DNA of 8,072 nucleotides from JAEXNA01 sp037968995 (GTDB lineage Bacteria > Vulcanimicrobiota > Xenobia > Xenobiales > JADMJV01): assembly GCA_037968995.1 (NCBI GenBank), contig JBBKWP010000073.1, positions 1 to 8,072 on the forward strand, in the 5' to 3' direction. Of the stretch, positions 1 to 4,981 are shown one piece after another (the stretch's first letter is position 1; the number at the start of each line of letters is the position of its first letter). The notes beneath the pieces are model-generated. The model saw only the letters and a program-made list of their open reading frames with translations, was not told where the DNA came from and did no database searches. The position numbers and the translations under genes are program-made.

Positions 1-2
1 TC

Positions 3-200
3 GAGGAAGAGCCCGTCGTCGAGGAAGAGCCTGTCGTCGAAGAAGAGCCCGTCCTCGAGGAAGAGTCCGTCGTCGAGGAAGAGCCCATCGTCGAGGAAGA
101 GCCCGTCGTCGAGGAAGAGCCCGTCGTCGAGGAAGAGCCGGTCGTCGAGGAAGAGCCCGTCGCCGAGGAAGAGCCTGCCGTCGAAGAAGAGCCTGTTGAC
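3..200 (+). repeat. Tandem 18-bp repeat, 11 units, encoding acidic hexapeptide EEEPVV
   Basis: There are eleven back-to-back 18-bp units with consensus gaggaagagcccgtcgtc, each coding for EEEPVV or a one-residue variant (EEEPVL, EEESVV, EEEPIV, EEEPVA, EEEPAV, EEEPVD). A degenerate twelfth unit (EDESNE) follows. Units 1, 6 and 7 are identical in DNA. Variation is partly synonymous in this frame (ccc/cct/ccg, gag/gaa, gtc/gtt) and becomes denser toward the 3' end, as expected if the array grows by slippage or unequal exchange in its middle or 5' part. The array probably continues before base 1. Confidence 0.95.
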
Positions 201-1817
201 GAGGATGAGTCCAATGAACCCGAAACTGAGGTTCTCAGCTTGTCCGCGGAGATCGAGAAGGCGGCCGCACTAGTACGAGCCCGGCGCGCCTCTTCTTATC
301 AACTGGGCCCCCAATCCGCTTCTGCTTCGGTGGAGCTAGGACCCGAGTTTCCGCCACCCTTACCTTATCGTATGCCGATCATAGATGATTTGGCCGATGA
401 TATGGATGACCTCGAAGTAGCGGTGGAATCTTCCGAAGAAGCTCTCACGGGCGAGACCCCGGCGGCAGAAGAGATCTCGGTTGAACGGATGGCCGAACTT
501 TCCGACCCGGAAGCCTTTCTGCTTCCCTTAGCACCCGTCTTTTTTCTGCCAGTTCCTTGGAAGGAAGCCACGGAAGCGCCTTTCGAGAAAGAATACGAGA
601 CTCTCTATCGTCGCTTTCAAGAGCAGTTCAGCTCCGATGGCGAGTGGCGGGCCGTCGTAGAAGCCTCGGTGTCGGTGGTTCGACAGAATCCCACTCCCTC
701 TGCCGGATACTTCCTTTTTTTGGTGGGTGCCCAATTGGAAAAAGGTGGTCGACTTCACACCGCGGATCTTTGCCTGGCCACTGCCATCGAACTTCTGGAG
801 AGCGGTCCGGCATTCGGAGCGGCCTGTCATATGGCCGGTCGTGTGGCGGGACGGCGTGGTGAACTTCGTCGCGCCCTAGACTACTTTGAGCGGGCTGCCG
901 AGCTTGCCGAGGAGCAAGAGCTCGCCGTACTGAAAGTCGACGCTGCCGAATGCCACCTGGGTCTCGGTCGCCCCGAGGAGGCCCTCATAGGGTTCGAGGA
1001 AGTCTACGAATATCTCGCCGAGAACGTGCCGAAGGTTCAGTCGATGGCTGTCCAAGCCAAGATGGCGCAGATCCATCTGATGATTGGCGACCCCGACACT
1101 TCTCAGGCACTTGCCGAAGAAACCTTGGAGAACTTGTCGCCGAAGAACTCGGGAACCTATCGGATCTTGGGACGCATTCTACTCTCGCGTGCCTTCGCGC
1201 GCCTTGGTCGTCACGAACTCGCTTTGGAACTCGCGGAGAAAGCCTGGTCTGGAGCAAAACGTTGGTCGGCGAAACGACGCGAAGGGCGTCGGATCGCGAT
1301 TTCGAATTTGGTAGACATCTATAGCATGATGGGCCAGTTTGACAAGGCCGAAAAAATGATACAGGAGTCCGGCCTCTTAGGCTGGGGTTTGGCGGAATCT
1401 GAGCTGTTGCTGAGGGCCGGTCACGTGGCGTGCGCTCAAGGAAGATTGGACGACGCGCGCAGTTATCTGCGTTTGGGCAAATCGTTTCTCACGCGGTTCC
1501 GTAGTCCCGCGCTGTGGCGTTCTAGCTTCATGGAGTTGGAAGCCGAGTTGGCCTTGCAGCAAGGAGACGTGGTGAAAGCCGACCAGTTTTCTCGTCGCGC
1601 TCTCGATCTTTTCGAACAGGAAGCGACAGGGCCGGTCGATCGGTCACGACATTTGGTTCGAGCAGGGCGCATCGCCGGGGCGATGGGGGATATGGAGCGG
1701 GCTCGTCAGCTGATCCAGGAGGCGTATTCCCTGCGCGATCTTCATCTTGGGGCTCACCATTCTCATACCGCAAGTGTCGAAGGAATGACATCGGTCTTTG
1801 GAGTGGAATTGAGCTAG
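3..1817 (+). CDS. TPR-repeat protein with acidic (EEEPVV)n region, 5'-truncated by the window
   Basis: The reading frame is open from the first complete codon at 3 to the TAG at 1815-1817 (604 visible codons), so the true start lies upstream. The first 66 codons are the hexapeptide array EEEPVV. A further acidic and Pro/Ala-rich linker runs to about nt 590. From about nt 597 to the end there are helical repeats of TPR type, for example GRRGELRRALDYFERAAEL, GLGRPEEALIGFEEVYEYL, RLGRHELALELAEKAW, MMGQFDKAEKMI and AMGDMERARQLIQEAY. The last unit (LGAHHSHTA) resembles kinesin-light-chain-like TPRs. TPR arrays bind protein partners; no catalytic motif is visible. An in-frame TTG at 240 could be read as a start, but it has no convincing ribosome site and would cut off the in-frame acidic repeat. 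No signal peptide or membrane segment is visible, although the N-terminus is missing. The partner and function are unknown. Confidence 0.85.
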   Translation, partial: EEEPVVEEEPVVEEEPVLEEESVVEEEPIVEEEPVVEEEPVVEEEPVVEEEPVAEEEPAVEEEPVDEDESNEPETEVLSLSAEIEKAAALVRARRASSYQLGPQSASASVELGPEFPPPLPYRMPIIDDLADDMDDLEVAVESSEEALTGETPAAEEISVERMAELSDPEAFLLPLAPVFFLPVPWKEATEAPFEKEYETLYRRFQEQFSSDGEWRAVVEASVSVVRQNPTPSAGYFLFLVGAQLEKGGRLHTADLCLATAIELLESGPAFGAACHMAGRVAGRRGELRRALDYFERAAELAEEQELAVLKVDAAECHLGLGRPEEALIGFEEVYEYLAENVPKVQSMAVQAKMAQIHLMIGDPDTSQALAEETLENLSPKNSGTYRILGRILLSRAFARLGRHELALELAEKAWSGAKRWSAKRREGRRIAISNLVDIYSMMGQFDKAEKMIQESGLLGWGLAESELLLRAGHVACAQGRLDDARSYLRLGKSFLTRFRSPALWRSSFMELEAELALQQGDVVKADQFSRRALDLFEQEATGPVDRSRHLVRAGRIAGAMGDMERARQLIQEAYSLRDLHLGAHHSHTASVEGMTSVFGVELS

Positions 1818-1843
1818 AAGGCCGGCCGCCTGAACTGTGAACC

Positions 1844-2608
1844 TTATGGCTTGGGAGGCTGTAAGCTTTCGAGGAAGCTCTCTGCGCTGCGCGTTGTCTG
1901 TTCTCTCACCCGCTCATCGAGAAGCTTGTTGCTCGCCGGGTCAGGACTGGTGAGGACACTGAGCAAGGTGCGACCGGTCACTTCCCATGAGGAAATCTCT
2001 TGTTCGAAGTGAGCCTTAAAATAGTTGAACAAGACCACCGAAACGATGGCCACTAGTAGACCGAAAGCCGTGGCGACGAGAGCTTCTGAGACTCCTGCCG
2101 AGACGACCTCGATGCCAGCTTTTCCTTGGTTGGCGACATCTGCGAAGGTTTTGGTGATACCTATGACCGTTCCGAAAAGCCCTACAAACGGGGCGATCAC
2201 CGCAATCGTCCCCAGGCCGGAAAGCCCATTCTCTAGGCCTAGTCGCTCCCGCTCTACGAGATGTGCCAGGAGATAGTCTCCCCGCTCTAGAGTAGGATGC
2301 TCCTCGCACAGCAACTCTTTGAGGATTCGAGCCAAAGGGCGTCCCAAGGAGTTGAGATAAGTTTCCACCTGTTCCGGAGGTGTAGGGCTCGTGTACAGAA
2401 GGTGACGCAGTTGGGCCAGTAGCCAATCGCCGCTCAAGCGCGAGTTCGCCCAACGTTGACGGAGTTCCCAACTCAACGCGATCATGACGAAAGAGCAGAT
2501 GAGAAGCACCAGGAGTGTGGCTGCTCCGGCAATCGAAACATGACCGAACAGATCGACAAAATTCATGGGGACATCTACGTTCTTGCCAAGTGGGAACCTC
2601 CCAGACAT
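1844..2608 (-). CDS. ExbB/TolQ/MotA-family proton-channel protein
   Basis: This is an inner-membrane protein of 254 residues. The family conducts protons and, with an ExbD/TolR-type partner, powers outer-membrane or envelope machines. Three membrane segments are seen at about residues 26-46, 133-155 and 175-197. The cytoplasmic domain lies between the first and second, as in ExbB/TolQ. The family signature appears as APFVGLFGTVIGITKTFADVA (residues 139-159, of which PFVGLFGTVIGI is the core) and SEALVATAFGLLVAIVSVVL (174-193). The threonines at T147 and T181 sit where channel-lining threonines occur in the family. The start is uncertain. The ATG at 2608 gives 254 residues; the internal ATG at 2566 gives 240 and puts the first membrane helix about 12 residues from the N-terminus, as is usual. 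Neither has a strong ribosome site. The gene stands alone: it is convergent with the TPR gene (26 bp between stops) and divergent from the amidase. I cannot tell ExbB from TolQ by sequence alone. Confidence 0.88.
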   Translation of the reverse strand: MSGRFPLGKNVDVPMNFVDLFGHVSIAGAATLLVLLICSFVMIALSWELRQRWANSRLSGDWLLAQLRHLLYTSPTPPEQVETYLNSLGRPLARILKELLCEEHPTLERGDYLLAHLVERERLGLENGLSGLGTIAVIAPFVGLFGTVIGITKTFADVANQGKAGIEVVSAGVSEALVATAFGLLVAIVSVVLFNYFKAHFEQEISSWEVTGRTLLSVLTSPDPASNKLLDERVREQTTRSAESFLESLQPPKP

Positions 2609-2829
2609 TCCGGCCGACGAGACCCTAGGATGACCGGCGGGCGAAGACCCGAATCAGTTGCCTTGGTTCACGAAGCCGTTAACGTAGTGTTTACATATTT
2701 TACAGTCTGGCATTCTATAATCAGTAAAGCAGATCGTTACCACGAGTTGTTTTCCGATGGGGTCTCTCAAGCGACATAAGAGCGCGAGACCTCAGCCAAG
2801 GAAACTTCTCAATCCAGGAAGGACCGTCC
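2609..2829. promoter_or_regulatory. Divergent intergenic region with AT-rich promoter island
   Basis: This region of about 220 bp separates the minus-strand ExbB gene from the plus-strand SLT-amidase. The part around 2675-2730 is clearly more AT-rich than its surroundings. On the plus strand a perfect TATAAT lies at 2716-2721. The nearest -35-like hexamer, TTTACA at 2690-2695, is 20 bp away, longer than the usual 17, and a second TTTACA copy lies at 2699-2704. On the minus strand TTTACT (2728-2723) followed by TGTAAA (2704-2699) at 18 bp is a weak candidate for the ExbB gene. GGTCTC at 2761-2766 and GAGACC at 2786-2791 form a short inverted repeat in the amidase leader. No gene is supported here. 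Confidence 0.4.
2816..2823 (+). promoter_or_regulatory. Shine-Dalgarno site of the SLT-amidase gene
   Basis: AGGAAGGA ends six bases before the ATG at 2830. The frame above it is open only back to a TAA at 2725 and contains no other ATG or GTG start, so this site fixes the start and rules out a hidden upstream signal peptide in the same frame. Confidence 0.8.
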
Positions 2830-4347
2830 ATGTTAGCCTCGTTGAAATCAGCTTATGCTCATCCTCACACCGCATCGAGTCGATTTACGGCTAAATCGTC
2901 ATCACAATCCCAGGCCCAAGAGGCAGCCAGACAGAGCGAAGAGCCACTGGAAACTCCTTCTTATGACGCCAGTCATCGAGCCTCGAGTCCCGGCCCTCTC
3001 ATTCCCAATCCCGCTACCTATCCGGCTCCGTCGGAGATTCGTGGCGCCGGGCGCTTGGACACAACTTGGGGATACGGAGCGCCGGAGAACCTGTTCAATC
3101 AGGTGATCGAGGATGCCGTGAAAAACAATTGGACAGACACGGACTATCCTCTCGACTCGCTCACCTTCAAGGCATTGATCGCCCAGGAGAGCGCTTTCAA
3201 CAAGGATGCAGTCTCTAGGACCGGAGCCGTTGGACTGGTTCAGATCACCACTGGCACCGCGGAAGCTTACGGCGTACACGTCAACCCTCCGCCGGATCAG
3301 CGTCGACAGCCTGAAGTTGCCGTACCAGCGGGTGTTAGAATTCTGCGCGATAAATTGGCCGTCATCAAGAATCCCAACCGAGCTACGGATTACGCCGGCC
3401 CGGTCGCCGACTACTACGAGAAAAACGGTCGCCCCACCCAAGAGCAGATGAAGTTTCTCTCACTAGCTGGCTACAACGGCGGAGGCTCCACCGTCGTGCG
3501 GGCGATGAGTCACGCCATCTCGCAAGGCGTTGATCCAAGAGATTGGACCAATCTTGTCGCCTCTGACAAGCCTCTTACGGAAACCCCGCTTTACAAAGCG
3601 ATCGTAGATACCTTCGGAGCACGCTTTGCTGAGAGCAAGTATCATGAGATGGCCGAATACCCCGTGCGGATCGACGCCATTCAGGCTCGCGAGTTCAAGC
3701 CTTTAGCCGGAACGAGAATCCTGGTGGACCCAGGGCACGGAGGCTCCGATTCAGGCGCCATTGGCCCTGGTGGTGGTAAAGAGACCGACGTTAATCTTGG
3801 AGTTTCCCTTAAGTTGCGAGAGCAACTTGAAGCATGGGGCGCCGAGGTACGTATGACCAGAACAACGGACAGCAATGTTGCCTTTCCTGGGGCTCCTCAG
3901 GCTGAAGAGTTGAAAGCCCGCGTGGCTCAAGCCAACGCTTGGCCTGCTCAGCTTTACGTTTCGGTTCACTCCAATAGCGCGGCCAATGCCGCCGCCTTTG
4001 GTACGGAAACATACCACAGCAACAACGCCTCTCAGACGTCCAAAGACCTCGCCAAGAATGTCCATGAGGAGATGGTGGCGGCTACCGGCTTTCGAGATCG
4101 CGGCGTGAAGTCGGCGGGATTCTATGTCATTAAAAACACCAACATGCCGGCCATTTTGGTGGAAACGGGATTCATTTCGAACGCCGTGGAAGAAACCCAT
4201 ATGACCAATCCTGAAGTGCAACAGAAGATGGCGGTGGCCATCGCCAACGGAGTGGGGAAGACTATTGGGAGCAATCCTGCCACTGAGACAGCCTCGTTGG
4301 AACGAGTTCTCCAGCCCCCTATCGAGATGGCAGCGATTCTTGTGTAA
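2830..4347 (+). CDS. Bifunctional peptidoglycan hydrolase: SLT lytic transglycosylase + Amidase_3
   Basis: This protein of 505 residues carries two wall-cutting domains. Residues 1-75 are Ser/Pro/Ala-rich and disordered-looking. Residues about 87-245 are an SLT-type lytic transglycosylase, which cleaves glycan strands: the catalytic Glu is E120 in ALIAQESAFNKDAVS, followed by TGAVGLVQI (131-139) and the AGYNGG motif (213-218). Residues about 294-480 are an Amidase_3 zinc N-acetylmuramoyl-L-alanine amidase, which cuts the stem peptide from MurNAc. The zinc ligands are H303 (DPGHGG), E318 (GKETD) and H380 (SVHSNS), and the catalytic Glu is E445 (VETGFISN). All key residues of both enzymes are present. 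The N-terminus has no hydrophobic signal segment, which is odd for an enzyme acting in the periplasm or wall; an endolysin-like, non-classical export or cytoplasmic-release mode is possible. The gene is monocistronic, followed by a terminator at 4424. It could act in cell separation, wall turnover or lysis; the sequence does not decide. Confidence 0.9.
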   Translation: MLASLKSAYAHPHTASSRFTAKSSSQSQAQEAARQSEEPLETPSYDASHRASSPGPLIPNPATYPAPSEIRGAGRLDTTWGYGAPENLFNQVIEDAVKNNWTDTDYPLDSLTFKALIAQESAFNKDAVSRTGAVGLVQITTGTAEAYGVHVNPPPDQRRQPEVAVPAGVRILRDKLAVIKNPNRATDYAGPVADYYEKNGRPTQEQMKFLSLAGYNGGGSTVVRAMSHAISQGVDPRDWTNLVASDKPLTETPLYKAIVDTFGARFAESKYHEMAEYPVRIDAIQAREFKPLAGTRILVDPGHGGSDSGAIGPGGGKETDVNLGVSLKLREQLEAWGAEVRMTRTTDSNVAFPGAPQAEELKARVAQANAWPAQLYVSVHSNSAANAAAFGTETYHSNNASQTSKDLAKNVHEEMVAATGFRDRGVKSAGFYVIKNTNMPAILVETGFISNAVEETHMTNPEVQQKMAVAIANGVGKTIGSNPATETASLERVLQPPIEMAAILV

Positions 4348-4356
4348 ACTTCCTTT

Positions 4357-4395
4357 ACGAAGAGGACACGGGGGGGCTTGAACCCTTCTCTTCGT
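4357..4395 (+). other. Imperfect hairpin just after the amidase stop
   Basis: The arms ACGAAGAG (4357-4364) and CTCTTCGT (4388-4395) are perfect 8-bp complements. The 23-base loop contains a run of seven G (4370-4376) and a CCC (4383-4385) that can pair further. No T-run follows, so it is a poor terminator; it may stabilise the mRNA 3' end or be chance. Confidence 0.35.
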
Positions 4396-4423
4396 TGCGG
4401 AGGAAGCTCCCGGTTCTTACCAT

Positions 4424-4451
4424 AAAATGAGGTCTACAGAGGCCTCATTTT
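4424..4451 (+). terminator. Rho-independent terminator after the SLT-amidase gene
   Basis: The arm AAAATGAGGTCT (4424-4435) pairs with AGGCCTCATTTT (4440-4451) in a 12-bp stem with one G:T wobble and the 4-base loop ACAG. The A-run on one side and the T-run on the other are part of the stem, so the element could end transcription from either direction. It lies 77 bases after the amidase stop and separates that gene from the GapR-like gene. Confidence 0.85.
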
Positions 4452-4514
4452 CGATCCAGATGATGTGTTGTGAACCGAATAGTGGAATCGGGACACTGCA
4501 TCAGGTGGATTAGG

Positions 4515-4553
4515 GCCTATGGATATTCAACTTTCGAGTTGCCTGCCATAGGC
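4515..4553 (+). other. Two-tier stem-loop capped by TTCG upstream of the GapR-like gene
   Basis: The outer 8-bp stem is GCCTATGG (4515-4522) with CCATAGGC (4546-4553). After an internal loop (ATATT / CCTG) comes an inner 5-bp stem, CAACT (4528-4532) with AGTTG (4537-4541), closed by the tetraloop TTCG. No strong T-run follows. It lies 62 bases before the preferred start at 4616, so it may be a 5' leader structure, though where transcription starts is not known. I do not recognise a known riboswitch class. Confidence 0.5.
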
Positions 4554-4577
4554 TTTAGATGGGTCCAAAATCTAGCT

Positions 4578-4597
4578 GGCATCGGATGTCCGATGCC
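4578..4597. promoter_or_regulatory. 20-bp palindrome upstream of the GapR-like gene (candidate operator)
   Basis: Perfect 9-bp arms GGCATCGGA (4578-4586) and TCCGATGCC (4589-4597) flank the centre TG. The element ends 18 bases before the ATG at 4616 and just before its ribosome site. The 2-base centre suits a binding site for a dimeric DNA-binding protein; as RNA it could form an 8-bp hairpin close to the ribosome site. If translation began at 4559 or 4586 instead, the palindrome would be coding. Confidence 0.5.
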
Positions 4598-4605
4598 GAA
4601 AGTTT

Positions 4606-4609
4606 GGAG
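4606..4609 (+). promoter_or_regulatory. Shine-Dalgarno site that decides the GapR-like start
   Basis: GGAG lies six bases before the ATG at 4616. The other in-frame ATGs at 4559, 4586 and 4610 have no comparable site. Starting at 4616 gives 82 residues, close to the roughly 80-90 of the family. Confidence 0.65.
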
Positions 4610-4615
4610 ATGAGA

Positions 4616-4864
4616 ATGACAATTGTCCTTCAAGACCGACTCGGAGATCAGGTAAAAACCTATGTTCGTGCTATCGAGCAGCTCGAGCAAGAGAAGCAGG
4701 AAGTCAGCAGCGCCATCAAAGAGACGCTAGACGAAGCGAAGCGAGAGGGTCTCGATGTCAAAACCCTCCGGCGCATCGTCAAAATGCGCAAGGTCGGACG
4801 CTCTGACTTTGAAGAGGCGGAAACGACTCTTCACAACTACATGACCGCGATCGGCATGAGATAA
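4616..4864 (+). CDS. GapR-like DNA-binding protein (DUF2312 family)
   Basis: This is a small, highly charged, all-helical protein of 82 residues. Residues about 10-45 form a long coiled-coil helix (YVRAIEQLEQEKQEVSSAIK), followed by EAKREGLDVKTLRRIVKMRK (40-59) and a short C-terminal helical part ending YMTAIGMR. The order 'LE.EK ... EAK..G.DVK.LR.IV..RK ... E......Y..AIG' is the signature of GapR, which in Caulobacter encloses over-twisted AT-rich DNA and helps replication and transcription. Basic residues cluster at 42-62, as expected for DNA contact. A longer reading from ATG 4559 (101 residues) would add a weakly related N-terminus and make the upstream palindrome coding, so I prefer 4616. 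The gene has its own leader and terminator and appears monocistronic. The family match is strong; the role in this organism is inferred. Some phages also carry DUF2312 proteins. Confidence 0.8.
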   Translation: MTIVLQDRLGDQVKTYVRAIEQLEQEKQEVSSAIKETLDEAKREGLDVKTLRRIVKMRKVGRSDFEEAETTLHNYMTAIGMR

Positions 4865-4890
4865 CACCCTAACCAACCCCTATTAAGCTC

Positions 4891-4927
4891 CGAGGCGCTC
4901 GTGAAAACGGGCGCCTCGACTGCTTTT
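4891..4927 (+). terminator. Rho-independent terminator after the GapR-like gene
   Basis: CGAGGCGCTCGT (4891-4902) pairs with ACGGGCGCCTCG (4907-4918) in a GC-rich 12-bp stem with one T:G wobble and a GAAA tetraloop. A short T-run (4924-4927) follows six bases on. It sits 26 bases after the GapR-like stop and may also help insulate the convergent gene whose stop is at 4982. Confidence 0.8.
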
Positions 4928-4981
4928 GTGCCACCTGCCAGGGTGCGCTGGGCTTACGGTCGGGCGGTTCAAGTGCTCGGC

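Noticed and set aside
1..200. CRISPR-like or satellite array
   Set aside because: The units are 18 bp, directly abutting without spacers, and keep an open reading frame, so this is a coding tandem repeat.
240..242. TTG as the start of the TPR gene
   Set aside because: The same frame is open without a stop through the acidic repeat to base 3, and no good ribosome site precedes the TTG.
1..273. Alternative frame through the repeat giving a basic (SSRKSP)n protein
   Set aside because: It ends at a TAG at 271-273 soon after the array and has no domain. The acidic frame runs on into 525 codons of TPR sequence, and much of the unit-to-unit variation is synonymous in that frame.
2016..2471. 151-codon minus-strand frame overlapping the ExbB gene
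   Set aside because: It is another frame of the same strand as the clear ExbB family gene; its Arg/Ser-rich composition is typical of a shadow frame.
2902..3441. 179-codon open frame on the minus strand
   Set aside because: It lies wholly antisense to the SLT-amidase gene, whose catalytic motifs are intact, and its own sequence shows no recognisable domain.
4468..4500. Promoter for the GapR-like gene around TTGTGA 4468
   Set aside because: No acceptable -10 hexamer occurs at 15-19 bp, and a sigma-54 reading fails on GG-GC spacing.
4559..4615. N-terminal extension of the GapR-like protein from ATG 4559
   Set aside because: No ribosome site precedes it, it begins five bases after a stem-loop, it covers a palindrome, and it makes the protein longer than the family's usual size.
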